NCBI GenBank assembly: GCA_035280345.1
Contig: DATEGA010000252.1
Span: 9,955 to 73,954, forward strand
DNA length: 64,000 nucleotides
Direction of reading: 5' to 3'
Origin: DASSJF01 sp035280345
Lineage (GTDB): Bacteria; Sysuimicrobiota; Sysuimicrobiia; Sysuimicrobiales; Segetimicrobiaceae
A program made the translations under genes and the position numbers. The notes beneath the pieces are model-generated. The model saw only the letters and a list, made by a program, of their open reading frames with translations, searched no databases and had not been told where the DNA came from. Positions 25,461 to 34,631 of this stretch are shown piece after piece. Positions within the stretch are counted from its first letter, which is position 1, and each line of letters begins with the position of its first letter.

Positions 25461-26572
25461 TCAACGTCGCCGTGGTGGGACTGGGATATTGGGGACCAAA
25501 TCTGGTCCGGAACCTCGCGTCTCTCGGCGAGGTGAACATCTCGGCTCTGTGCGACATGTACGCCGCCCGTGCGGAGACCGTTGCGGCGCGCTATTGTCCT
25601 CGGGCCACGATCGTCAAGGATCATGCGGATCTCTTGGATCACAAAGAGATTGACGCGGTCATCGTGGCGACACCGATTCAAACGCATTATGCGGTCGCCA
25701 GTGCGTTTCTCGGTGCCGGCAAGCACGTATTTGTCGAGAAGCCCCTGGCGCGCACGGGGTCGGAGTGCCGTACGCTCATCAATTTGGCCGAGCGATATCG
25801 TCGCGTGCTCATGGTGGACCATGTGTTCGAGTACAGCGCCGCCGTTCAACGGATAAAAGCCTACCTCGATCAGCGGGAACTGGGCAAGCTCTTGCACGTC
25901 TATTCGCAGCGCCTCAACCTCGGCCGGATTCAGACCGAAACCAGCGCATTGTGGAGTTTTGGCCCCCATGATCTCTCCATCCTGAACTACTGGTTGGGGC
26001 ACGAGCCGCTGGCGATTGCAGCACGTGGATTCGCATATATCACCACCGGCGCCGAGGATGTGGTGTTTCTCTCGCTCGAATACCCCGGCGGGATCAACGC
26101 GCATCTCCATCTCGGCTGGCTCGACCCGCGAAAGGTCCGTCTGATGACACTGGTAGGGACCAAGAAAATGCTGGTGTATGATGACGTGAATGAGGATGCG
26201 AGGATTCAATTGTACGACAAGGGGGTCGTGCAGTTGGACGATTACCTCGAGGCGCCTGAGTCGTTCCCTGAGTTTTTGCCACGTCTCCGGGTGGGAGACG
26301 TTCTGATCCCGGCGGTGTCATCTTCCGAGCCGCTCCAGGCGGCCTGCCGCCACTTCGTCGACTGCGTGCGTGCCGGGCAACGGCCGCGCACCGACGGCGC
26401 CTCCGGACTTCGCGTGGTGCGCGTGTTGGAGGCGGCGGAGGAATCACTGCGACAAGGGGGGCGAACCATCGCCCTGCACCCCGAAGCAGAAATCACCGGC
26501 TCCGCAAAGGGGTCTGACGGCTTGGATCAGACGCTGCACACTGCCGACACCGCGCGAGGCGGCGCCAGTTAG
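25457..26572 (+). CDS. Gfo/Idh/MocA-family sugar oxidoreductase
   Basis: 371 residues, GTG overlapping the previous stop. N-terminal Rossmann fold VVGLGYWGPNLVRNLASL, then DAVIVATPIQTHYAVASAFL and the family signature GKHVFVEKPLARTG with the catalytic-region EKP. C-terminal domain: HVFEYSAAVQRIK and WSFGPHDLSILNYWLG. It probably oxidises an NDP-sugar (for example NDP-N-acetylhexosaminuronate) at C3 for the adjacent aminotransferase. The last 25 residues after the core are poorly conserved in type. Confidence 0.9.
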   Translation: MINVAVVGLGYWGPNLVRNLASLGEVNISALCDMYAARAETVAARYCPRATIVKDHADLLDHKEIDAVIVATPIQTHYAVASAFLGAGKHVFVEKPLARTGSECRTLINLAERYRRVLMVDHVFEYSAAVQRIKAYLDQRELGKLLHVYSQRLNLGRIQTETSALWSFGPHDLSILNYWLGHEPLAIAARGFAYITTGAEDVVFLSLEYPGGINAHLHLGWLDPRKVRLMTLVGTKKMLVYDDVNEDARIQLYDKGVVQLDDYLEAPESFPEFLPRLRVGDVLIPAVSSSEPLQAACRHFVDCVRAGQRPRTDGASGLRVVRVLEAAEESLRQGGRTIALHPEAEITGSAKGSDGLDQTLHTADTARGGAS

Positions 26573-26607
26573 TTTGGCGCCGTAGGGCCGGACGGTAGTC
26601 GACGGCG

Positions 26608-27912
26608 ATGGCATATCCCGGCTGCGACTCGGTCACAAACGGCGCGCCCGCGAGGCCACTCGTGAGTGTTATTATTCCAACGCGCAACCGCGCGGAGTCT
26701 CTGCGACGCGCGCTCGAGTCGATTCGTGCGCAGCAGGGTCGCGGGGACATTTTCGATCTCGAGATTATCGTGGTCGATGATGCATCTTCAGACGATACTC
26801 CACTAATTGTGCGATCCCAAGGGGATGTCCACTATATCCGGCTGCCGGAGCGACGCGGTGTTGCCGCGGCCACGAATGAGGCATTGCGGAACAGTCATGG
26901 ATGCTACCTCACCTTTCTCGATGACGACGACGAGTGGCTGCCACATAAGCTCTCTGTTCAGGTCCCGGCGCTAAACGGGCACCCCGAGGCCGAAATCGTG
27001 TACGGCCAGAGCCTTATACGGAGCGAAGGCCGGGAAGGGGTGTACCCGGACGCCGAGACTGCGCCGTCCGGTTGGGTATTTCTTGAGATGCTCATGCGAA
27101 ATTTTGCCGGTCACCATGCGTCCCTCCTGGCGCGGCGCAGCGCGTTCGAAAAGGCCGGATATTTCGATGAAACCCTGATGTCAAACATCGATTACGAGAT
27201 GTCACTCCGGCTCGCGTTTCACGTCCGTTTCCTCTTCGTGCCGGGCGCGGTCGATATCTACAATCTCTCGCCACGTGGACTGTGGCTGACCCGCGCAGCT
27301 AGTGGCATGGGGCGGGCAGACTTGGCGCGCGTGATTGAAAGCGCACTCCGATTGCTGCCGGACTCCGCGCAGTACGATGAGGTGAAACGTACCGCAAGGG
27401 CACGGGCGGTGCTGAACGCGGTGTACTCGTTGCTTTCCGCCGGCGAGTCCGCGCAGGCTCGGACGACGCTGGTCACGGCGCTGCAATCTCACCCCTGGGC
27501 TCTTCGCACCAACTGGGCCAGGGACACCCTGGCTCATGCGGCCGGCAGGCTCGCGGTTGGGTCCACGTCGCCGGTATCGACCACGGCTCAACTCTGTGCT
27601 GAACTTCGATCCAAGATCCCTGTACGAACACTCCGGGGATGGTGGGAGCTACGACGTGCGTTCGGTTTGATATGGGCCAGTGTGGCCTTGTCTTTGAGTG
27701 ACGGAGGCCGCTCCCAGGACAAACAGTCGGCTTACGCGGCCGTGGTGGCCGTGGGGATGACGCCGTCGCTCCTTGGGCGCCCAGGACTGCTACGGTTGAT
27801 CGTGCGAGGTGTCCTCGGCCGCCGAGCCGACGCCGCGTGCGCGGGCCTGTACGCGCGGTTCCGGAAATTCAGGACGACACGCGTCTTCGACGGCATACGG
27901 GGTCAGGTATGA
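26608..27912 (+). CDS. GT2-family glycosyltransferase
   Basis: 434 residues. GT-A fold with VSVIIPTRNRAESLRRALESI, IIVVDDASSDDT and the metal-binding region YLTFLDDDDEWLPHKL. Residues 170-220 include the acceptor-side HHASLLARRSAFEKAGYFDE and a DYEMSLRLAF motif in the ED position. The last 200 residues are helical and not conserved in the family. The C-terminal stop overlaps the next ATG. Confidence 0.85.
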   Translation: MAYPGCDSVTNGAPARPLVSVIIPTRNRAESLRRALESIRAQQGRGDIFDLEIIVVDDASSDDTPLIVRSQGDVHYIRLPERRGVAAATNEALRNSHGCYLTFLDDDDEWLPHKLSVQVPALNGHPEAEIVYGQSLIRSEGREGVYPDAETAPSGWVFLEMLMRNFAGHHASLLARRSAFEKAGYFDETLMSNIDYEMSLRLAFHVRFLFVPGAVDIYNLSPRGLWLTRAASGMGRADLARVIESALRLLPDSAQYDEVKRTARARAVLNAVYSLLSAGESAQARTTLVTALQSHPWALRTNWARDTLAHAAGRLAVGSTSPVSTTAQLCAELRSKIPVRTLRGWWELRRAFGLIWASVALSLSDGGRSQDKQSAYAAVVAVGMTPSLLGRPGLLRLIVRGVLGRRADAACAGLYARFRKFRTTRVFDGIRGQV

Positions 27913-28790
27913 CCGGAGCAGCCTACCCCGCTGGGCAGCGTGTCCGTCGGGCGTCAGGTGGACGCCTCCTTCGCGACGGCATTGAACGGTTTCTTCGCCG
28001 AGTGGCGACTCGAATTGGACGCTCGGCACCGATGGACGTCTACTGTCACTATGCGCCTGGTGGATGGGTTGTCGAGAGCCCGTCCGGGAGCGCGTGGAAC
28101 GAAGACGGGGTTGTTTCCGCCCAATCGGCGCACTGGCCGGCCATCGTGCGGAACCTCGAGGGTACAGGTCCGTTGGGCGTCGCTCACTTGCCAGACCGGC
28201 TGACGCGCGAACATTTCGGCGACCATAACGTGATGATGTCGTACGGGTACGTCCTAGCCCGGGCTGCCCGAAACAAGGAACGGCTCAGTGTTCTGGATTG
28301 GGGCGGGAGCCTTGGTCACTACTTTTTGTACAGCCAGGTGCTTCTACCGGAGGTAACGTTTGATTACCACTGCTACGAGGTGCCCTCGTTGAGTCGCGCC
28401 GGAAGACAACTGCAACCGGAGGTTCATTTCCACGAAGGCGCCGACACGCTCGACGGAGCGATCTTTGATTTGGTCGTCTGTAGTGGGACGTTGTATTATC
28501 TCGAGCGCTGGCAGGAGGTAGCAGGCCTGCTGGCGCGACGCGCGGGCGAATATCTTTACATCACGAGGGTCATGACGGTGGAGCACGTGCCCTCCTTTGT
28601 GGTCTTGCAGCGCAGCAGGCACTACGGGACGCAATTTCCTTCTTGGTCGCTGAACCGCCGAGAGTTGATCGGGTGTGTCGAAGGACAGGGTATGGAGCTT
28701 CTCCGTGAATTCGTGTTCGACGAAACGCGATTTGTAGATCATGCCCCCGAGCAAAGCGCATGTCGGGGTTTCCTGTTCCGCCGCGCATGA
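27909..28790 (+). CDS. Putative methyltransferase, TIGR04325-like
   Basis: 293 residues; the ATG at 27909 overlaps the previous stop. The SAM-binding loop LSVLDWGGSLGHYFLYSQVLLP, followed by YHCYEVPSLSRAGR, has the DWGG.LG pattern of the TIGR04325 family found in leptospiral and other glycan loci. DLVVCSGTLYYLERW is the post-I motif region. First of three methyltransferases in a row, coupled to the next by ATGA. Confidence 0.72.
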   Translation: MTGAAYPAGQRVRRASGGRLLRDGIERFLRRVATRIGRSAPMDVYCHYAPGGWVVESPSGSAWNEDGVVSAQSAHWPAIVRNLEGTGPLGVAHLPDRLTREHFGDHNVMMSYGYVLARAARNKERLSVLDWGGSLGHYFLYSQVLLPEVTFDYHCYEVPSLSRAGRQLQPEVHFHEGADTLDGAIFDLVVCSGTLYYLERWQEVAGLLARRAGEYLYITRVMTVEHVPSFVVLQRSRHYGTQFPSWSLNRRELIGCVEGQGMELLREFVFDETRFVDHAPEQSACRGFLFRRA

Positions 28791-29704
28791 ATCAAGTCAG
28801 GGCGTCGACTATTAATGCGGGTGAGTTGATGATGGAGGACGGATCAGCGCGCCGCGAGGTTACGCGGCTCATTCGGCACCATTGGAACTATCGGGCGGCT
28901 CGGTTCGACGAGGATCCCGAGCACGGGCTGCACAGCGAAGCCCAGCGGGCGGCATGGCTGCAGCTCCTGTCACGGCTGGCCGGTGACACGCCGCGGCGTG
29001 TTTTGGATGCCGGCTGCGGGACTGGGGTGTTGGCGACCCTCTTCGCGGAATTGGGACACACGGTCACCGGCGTCGATCTTGCTCCTCTGATGATCGAGCG
29101 TGCGCGACAAAAGGCTAAGGATGCCGGAGTAGTGGTTCAGTACCGTTTGGAGAATGTTGACAAACTCAGCGATCTCGACGGCAGCTACGATCTCGTCGTG
29201 GCCCGTCACGTCGTGTGGACGCTTCCTGATCCAGCGGGGACCGTGAAGGAGTGGCTGCGAGTACTGCGACCGGGTGGCTGTCTGGCGATCATCGAAGGCC
29301 AGTGGGCGGCGAATCGGCCGGCCGCGGTCATTCCGCTGCCGCGTAGAGTCCTGGCGAGGTTTCGGCGCCTTCCAGACAGACTCTTGTATTATGCAATGCG
29401 GCCTTCCCAGTGGAGTCATCTTCTCGATCGATTCCGCGCCTCATTGCGGCGCGGCGTCGGAGGCATCGTAGCATGTGCTGCACAGCCGGCCGAGTGGAAA
29501 GCGGCCTTGAGCCGTTACCGAGAGCGCAAGTACGCCGAGACACACACTCAGTTGCCACTATACGGTGGGCCGTTGGCGGACCAGATCACTGCGCTGCTTG
29601 CGGCCCAGGGACTCAGAGATGTGAGGATCGAGCCCCTCATGGATGCCGCGCTGTGGGGTGAGGCGGAGATGTTTCAGCGCTATCTGGCCACGGGAAAGCG
29701 CTAA
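28787..29704 (+). CDS. SAM-dependent methyltransferase
   Basis: 305 residues; the ATG overlaps the previous stop. VLDAGCGTGVLATLFAELG is a complete motif I and VTGVDLAPLMIERAR is motif II. Then YDLVVARHVVWTLPDPAGT and VLRPGGCLAIIEGQW. This is the methyltransferase-11 pattern. The C-terminal 110 residues (from RRVLARFRRLP) are extra and probably bind the acceptor. Likely a sugar O- or N-methyltransferase. Confidence 0.85.
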   Translation: MNQVRASTINAGELMMEDGSARREVTRLIRHHWNYRAARFDEDPEHGLHSEAQRAAWLQLLSRLAGDTPRRVLDAGCGTGVLATLFAELGHTVTGVDLAPLMIERARQKAKDAGVVVQYRLENVDKLSDLDGSYDLVVARHVVWTLPDPAGTVKEWLRVLRPGGCLAIIEGQWAANRPAAVIPLPRRVLARFRRLPDRLLYYAMRPSQWSHLLDRFRASLRRGVGGIVACAAQPAEWKAALSRYRERKYAETHTQLPLYGGPLADQITALLAAQGLRDVRIEPLMDAALWGEAEMFQRYLATGKR

Positions 29705-29732
29705 ACCTCGAGAATCGCGGGCATTTCTGAGG

Positions 29733-30539
29733 ATGTTGGGTTCCCGCGCCGTCCCTCCGACGCCCGGTTGGTGGCGCGACGGCCTAAGGCTTTATTGGTT
29801 GTCGTCGGCGTTCGGAGCGAGGGCGAGAATCCTCCCGCGGTATGACTTTTACCGGTTTGTCGAGCATGGACTGATCTACGGACAAATCGTGCGGGACGCG
29901 CAAGAGGGCAGCCGTATCCTCGACGTTGGCACCGAGCGCTCCTTGTTGCCGCTCGCCCTCGCCCTCCGCCGGCGATATGTGATATACATTACCGACATTC
30001 TGCCCCGCATGCTGGCCTACCACCGGGCGAAGATCCAGAAGGTCGGGCTCCAAGACGATGCCCGCGAGGCGAGGATCATCGTCGACTGTCAGGACGCCTG
30101 CCGAATGTCCTTTGTCGATGGATCCTTCGATTGGGTGACCTGCGTCTCCATGGTCAACGGGCTGCGCGACACGGGGGATCGCGACGCGATGGGAGAAATC
30201 GGCCGCGTGCTGCGTCCCGGCGGGCGAGCGATCGTCACCGTGCCGTACGGGCCGTACGCAGAGCGAGAGCCTCCGTTGAGGCCGTATTTTACGCGCGCGT
30301 ACGACGACGCAGCGATCGACCGCCGGCTGCTCGAGCCGAGCGGGCTTCGCGAGGAGGCCCGCTGGTATTTCGGAGACCAAGGCACATGGTCACGGATGTA
30401 TTGGGGCGACATGCCGCGGCCGGTGCGAGAGTTTGCCTGGGTCACGACACCGTTGTGGACGCGTTTGTCGGTTAGGGTCGACAGGACGCCGTTCCCTAAC
30501 TCCGGGGGCGTCATTCTGGTCGCTCGGAAGCCCGGCTGA
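29733..30539 (+). CDS. SAM-dependent methyltransferase
   Basis: 268 residues from ATG 29733, with GAGG immediately upstream; the frame is open to 29643. RILDVGTERSLLPLALALR is motif I with GT-E in place of the usual GCG.G. YITDILPRMLAYHRAK, FDWVTCVSMVNGLRDTGDRD and VLRPGGRAIVTVPYGPYAE follow. The altered Gly loop is odd but the fold is clear. Third gene of the methyltransferase tandem. Confidence 0.8.
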   Translation: MLGSRAVPPTPGWWRDGLRLYWLSSAFGARARILPRYDFYRFVEHGLIYGQIVRDAQEGSRILDVGTERSLLPLALALRRRYVIYITDILPRMLAYHRAKIQKVGLQDDAREARIIVDCQDACRMSFVDGSFDWVTCVSMVNGLRDTGDRDAMGEIGRVLRPGGRAIVTVPYGPYAEREPPLRPYFTRAYDDAAIDRRLLEPSGLREEARWYFGDQGTWSRMYWGDMPRPVREFAWVTTPLWTRLSVRVDRTPFPNSGGVILVARKPG

Positions 30540-30687
30540 ATACTGCGCGCACGACCGGGCGTCCGCTGTTTTTTCTTTCGGGAGTCAATCTCCTCAAGAG
30601 ATCATCGCACCCTATCCGAACGATGATAGGAGACATCTCTGCCTCCAAACAACCAAAAAGGTTACAGTTCTTTAGGGTTTTGCGGAG

Positions 30688-31911
30688 ATGGACCTGATCG
30701 AGCCTATGGCACCGAAGAAGGTACTGCAGTTTGTCGACGGCTCGCCGTTTGGCGGCGTTGAGCAAAGCGCACTGTCTTTGTTGGCCGGCCTGGACCGCCG
30801 TCATTGGCAACCCGTTTTGCTGCACTATTCGTGGCCCGACGCGGCGCTGCTACTCCAGAGGGCGAAAGACCTGGATACAGGAGTGCGTGGGGTACGGCGG
30901 GCGCGCGTCCACGATCCGCTCTCGACCGTCGCTGAAGTCCCGGCCTTCTTACGTGCATTGCGAAGGGAGAGACCGGCGGTCTTGCACGTGCACGTCAATT
31001 GGCCCTTGTCGTCGCTGGCCGGACTCATTGCCGGGCATTTGGCCGGTGTGCCCGCCGTTGTCGCGACCGTGCATCTCTTCCCAGCCGTTTCACTGATGCC
31101 GCCGGATGGCAGTATCCCAACGCTGCCAGGGTGTCCCCGGTTTGAGTGGGGGTTGCAGCGTTGGGCGTCCTCCTACGCTAATTGCTTCGTCGCCGTATCA
31201 TCCGAGATCGCGGAGCGTCTTCATCAAGACTTTCGCGTGCCCAGGGACAAAATCCACATCGTGCCCAATGGTATTTCTCCCTCCCATTTCGACGTGCCGC
31301 CCGACGCGGCGCTGCGTGCGATACTGAACGGAGGGACGCATCGGGCGGTGGTTTTGACGACCGCCCGTCTCGCTAGGGAGAAGGGGCATCGGTATCTCTT
31401 GGAAGCGGCGGCACGAGTTCCGGACGCAATGTTTGTTCTTGTCGGCGACGGACCCGAGCGAACGGCGCTCGAGTCGCAGGCGCGGCAACTCGGGTTGAGT
31501 GAACGTGTAACCTTCCTCGGTTTTCGGCGAGACGTTCCGAGTTTGCTGGCCTGTTCTGATCTCGTGGTCCTTCCGTCTTTATTCGAGGGCTTATCTGTCT
31601 CACTTTTGGAGGCCATGGCGGCCGGTAGAGCGGTCATCGCATCCGCCATAGCCGGCGTCACTGAGGTGGTGGTCCATGGAGAAACCGGCTTAGTCGTCCC
31701 GCCAAAAGACTCATCCGCGTTGGCCGCCGCCATACGAACGTTGTTGGCGGACCCGACTCTGGCCACACGCCTCGGGGCGGCCGGGAAGACTCGTGCCGCC
31801 AAACTGTTCTCCGCCACCGCGATGTCGGAGTCCGTGATGCAGATTTACGAACGAGCGCTGCGTGCCCGCAACGGAGCATCTAGTCGACCAGGGTCTTATG
31901 CAGGAAGATAG
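30688..31911 (+). CDS. GT4-type glycosyltransferase
   Basis: 407 residues. N-terminal VLQFVDGSPFGGVEQSALSLL, then LHVHVNWPLSSLAGLIAGH. Nucleotide half: RAVVLTTARLAREKGHRYLL, FVLVGDGPERTALE, donor loop VLPSLFEGLSVSLLEAMAAGRAVIAS with E-x7-E intact, then GVTEVVVHGETGLVV. A 148-base gap precedes it, so it may start a new transcript; no clear promoter was found. Confidence 0.88.
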   Translation: MDLIEPMAPKKVLQFVDGSPFGGVEQSALSLLAGLDRRHWQPVLLHYSWPDAALLLQRAKDLDTGVRGVRRARVHDPLSTVAEVPAFLRALRRERPAVLHVHVNWPLSSLAGLIAGHLAGVPAVVATVHLFPAVSLMPPDGSIPTLPGCPRFEWGLQRWASSYANCFVAVSSEIAERLHQDFRVPRDKIHIVPNGISPSHFDVPPDAALRAILNGGTHRAVVLTTARLAREKGHRYLLEAAARVPDAMFVLVGDGPERTALESQARQLGLSERVTFLGFRRDVPSLLACSDLVVLPSLFEGLSVSLLEAMAAGRAVIASAIAGVTEVVVHGETGLVVPPKDSSALAAAIRTLLADPTLATRLGAAGKTRAAKLFSATAMSESVMQIYERALRARNGASSRPGSYAGR

Positions 31912-33538
31912 CCGTAACGCACTGCTGCGCAGGGCCGATTGGCGATTCCTGCTGCCGGATCCCCGGCCGTCCAAGACCACGTGCTTCGCCGATGGTCCGT
32001 TGCGGAGCGCGACCGAGCTAATTTCGCAGTCGGTCGTCGATGCGCCGCCGGTCCCGCGGGGCGATTCTGATCTGGCCGTCGCGGTCGACGCGGACGACAG
32101 GACGCTCCGCGCCGCCTTCGCCAGTCTTCGTCCCGGCGGTTCGTGCTTCACGGAGTGGTACTCCCCATTAACCGGCGGTGCGAAGCGCATTCGGCGGCGG
32201 CTGCGAGCGGCCGGCTTTCAGGATGTCACCTGCTACTGGTGCTGGCCGTCGCCCGCCCGCTCGCGCCCTCAGTACTGGCTTCAACTCTCGGCGCCGGGGG
32301 CGTCCCGCTACTTTCTGCGCAGCCGATCCCCGGGCGGCGGCGCGATTCGCCGGTTCGTCCGGGCGGTCGTAAAGTACATCTGGCTCGTGTGTCAGCGGGT
32401 GGGGTTTCTCTTTCCCGTGTGCGCCGTCGCCCGCAAACCGGTACCGGTGCCGTCACGTGGCGGACCGGGCCCCGGTGTCTCGTCGCTGTCCGAACGTCGC
32501 GCGCCAATATGCGCATCACCCTTCATGGATGACCTTCGTGAGTTGACTCAGGCCGAATCTCAGACGCCGGACCGCGGTGCTTCGCCGCCCGTCTTCTCCC
32601 AGCTTGTTCTCACGATGGGACCCCGCAGTATTTCGAAAATTGTCACGCTGGTCTTCAGAGAACCCGACGATCGCCCGTGGCTGGCCGTCAAGATGCCGCG
32701 AGTGCCGGAGTCCGGCCCCGGGCTCATAAGAGAGGCGGCGACTCTTCAAGCTATTCGGGCGGAGTACGGGGATGGGCTGTCGTGGGCGCCGCGTGTGATA
32801 TTCTGCCGCGAACGCTTCGGAACCGTCATCGTCGGCGAAACCGCCCTGGTTGGCCGGCTTCTGTCTACAATGCTCAGTCGCCGTAACTTTCGGGATTTCG
32901 CGCTACAGGTGACGGACTTGCTGGCTGAATTGGTGGCGTCATCGCAGCCCAAGGCGCGCACCGCCTGGTGGGATCGTTTGATTGAGCCGGTCCTAAGCGA
33001 TTTCAGCGAGTCGTTTTCGCAGGTCATAGACCCGGCCATGCTTCGCGACACGCGGGACGCTCTGACGACCTTGGACGCCCTTCCGCTGGTGTGTGAACAA
33101 CGAGATCTCGCGCCCTGGAACATCCTCGTGACCCGAGACCGGCAGGTCGCGGCGCTTGATTGGGAGTCGGCGGAGTTGCGGGGGCTTCCGATCCTGGACC
33201 TCGTCTATTTTCTCACGTTCCTGAGTTTCTCGCTGAACCGCGCCATGTGCGGCGAGCGTCTGCGCACCTTCTACCGGACCATTTGGGATCCGTCGACCTT
33301 CGCCGGTGGGGTGGTCCAGGAGTGCATGGTTCGCTACCTCGGCCGGGCGCGTCTTGATCGCGCCGCAATTGCCCCACTGCGGCTCTTAGTCTGGCTCATC
33401 CATTCGCGCTCCGAGTATCAACGCTTCGCGGCCGACGTTGCGGGGAAGCCCGGCCCGGAACTCCTGCGGCGCAGCATGTTCGTCGGCCTGTGGCAGGAAG
33501 AGTTACGGCGCGCGCCGCACCGTTCCGTCCCGTGTTGA
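31898..33538 (+). CDS. Two-part protein: methyltransferase-like N-terminus and aminoglycoside-phosphotransferase-type kinase domain
   Basis: 546 residues from ATG 31898, overlapping the previous gene by 14 bases. Residues 55-120 read like the second half of a SAM-methyltransferase fold (DLAVAVDADD, ASLRPGGSCFTEWY) without a Gly-rich loop. A hydrophobic stretch lies near 158-178. Residues 235-545 are APH-like: Lys265 in WLAVKMP, Glu279, catalytic loop CEQRDLAPWNILV (Asp403, Asn408) and metal-binding DWE (Asp421). The Brenner His of H-x-D is Gln401. It may phosphorylate a sugar on the glycan or lipid carrier (inference). Confidence 0.65.
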   Translation: MQEDSRNALLRRADWRFLLPDPRPSKTTCFADGPLRSATELISQSVVDAPPVPRGDSDLAVAVDADDRTLRAAFASLRPGGSCFTEWYSPLTGGAKRIRRRLRAAGFQDVTCYWCWPSPARSRPQYWLQLSAPGASRYFLRSRSPGGGAIRRFVRAVVKYIWLVCQRVGFLFPVCAVARKPVPVPSRGGPGPGVSSLSERRAPICASPFMDDLRELTQAESQTPDRGASPPVFSQLVLTMGPRSISKIVTLVFREPDDRPWLAVKMPRVPESGPGLIREAATLQAIRAEYGDGLSWAPRVIFCRERFGTVIVGETALVGRLLSTMLSRRNFRDFALQVTDLLAELVASSQPKARTAWWDRLIEPVLSDFSESFSQVIDPAMLRDTRDALTTLDALPLVCEQRDLAPWNILVTRDRQVAALDWESAELRGLPILDLVYFLTFLSFSLNRAMCGERLRTFYRTIWDPSTFAGGVVQECMVRYLGRARLDRAAIAPLRLLVWLIHSRSEYQRFAADVAGKPGPELLRRSMFVGLWQEELRRAPHRSVPC

Positions 33539-33566
33539 TGCGCACGACCTCCGTGCCGCCGATCGC

Positions 33567-34631
33567 ATGACGCCGCCGTACGCGATCAGCGTCATCGTCC
33601 CGACACGGCAGCGCCGCGAGGCCGTGCGACGGTTGTTGGCGGCGCTTGGAAGGCAAACGCTTGCCGCGGACCGCTTCGAGGTCATCGTGTCCGTTGACGG
33701 CTCCAACGACGGCACCTCGGAGATGCTGGACCAACTGCCCACTTCGTACGCGCTGCGTCGCGTGTTCCAGCCGCACGGCGGCCGGGCGGCGGCGTGTAAC
33801 GCGGGCGTTCGGGCCGCGCAGGGTGAGACCGTCGTGCTGCTCGACGACGATATGGCCCCGGTTCCAGAATGCCTGTCCGCACATCTTTGCGCCCATGCGG
33901 CGCACCCCCGTACGGGCGTGCTGGGTGCGGTGCCGGTCGAGATCGGGGAATCGGTGCCGCCGGTGGCCGCGTACATCGCGGACCGATTCGGCCGGCACCT
34001 CGCAAAAATCTCGGCACCCGGCTACAGTTTTCAGGTCCGAGATTTCTACTCTGGCAACTTTTCCATCCGGCGTGACCTCCTCGTTGATGTAGGGCTCTTT
34101 GATGAAGCCTTCACCATTTACGGCAACGAAGACATCGACTTGTGGCTGCGTCTCGCCCGTGCCGGAGTGGGGCTGCGTTACAGCGCCGCGGCGATCGCGT
34201 ACCAGTGCTATTCCAAGACATTCGCGGACCTTGCCCGCGATACCATTGCCAAGGGCCGTACGTCGGTGCTGCTCGCCACCAAGCACCCGCAGGCCTTCAG
34301 TGGTCTTAGACTCGCGACCCTGCACTCGGCGTCGCCACGATGGCGCGTCGCACGCGGTGCCCTGGTGAGCCTCAGCCTGTGGTGTCCCGCGGTGCCCGTG
34401 GGCGTCATGAGGGTTGTGACCGTAGCCGAGCGGCGCCGCCCGCGGCACCTGAGGCGGATCTACGATTTTGCGCTCGATTATTTTTACTGGCTCGGTGCGT
34501 ATCAGGCCCTGCACGAAGGCGGTCTACGGCAGCTGCTCGGTAGCATCCAGCAGACTCCTCGGGGTCGTCGTGCGAGCACGGCTTCCTTCGGCCCATCGAA
34601 GAGTGCACGAGGTCGTAGCGGCGGTGGCTGA
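33567..34631 (+). CDS. GT2-family glycosyltransferase
   Basis: 354 residues from ATG 33567. ISVIVPTRQRREAVRRLLAAL, VIVSVDGSNDGT and the metal site VVLLDDDMAPVPECL mark a GT-A enzyme. The acceptor-side motif is FYSGNFSIRRDLLVDVGLFDE, and YGNEDIDLWLRLARAG holds the catalytic ED. Its end overlaps the next gene. Confidence 0.88.
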   Translation: MTPPYAISVIVPTRQRREAVRRLLAALGRQTLAADRFEVIVSVDGSNDGTSEMLDQLPTSYALRRVFQPHGGRAAACNAGVRAAQGETVVLLDDDMAPVPECLSAHLCAHAAHPRTGVLGAVPVEIGESVPPVAAYIADRFGRHLAKISAPGYSFQVRDFYSGNFSIRRDLLVDVGLFDEAFTIYGNEDIDLWLRLARAGVGLRYSAAAIAYQCYSKTFADLARDTIAKGRTSVLLATKHPQAFSGLRLATLHSASPRWRVARGALVSLSLWCPAVPVGVMRVVTVAERRRPRHLRRIYDFALDYFYWLGAYQALHEGGLRQLLGSIQQTPRGRRASTASFGPSKSARGRSGGG

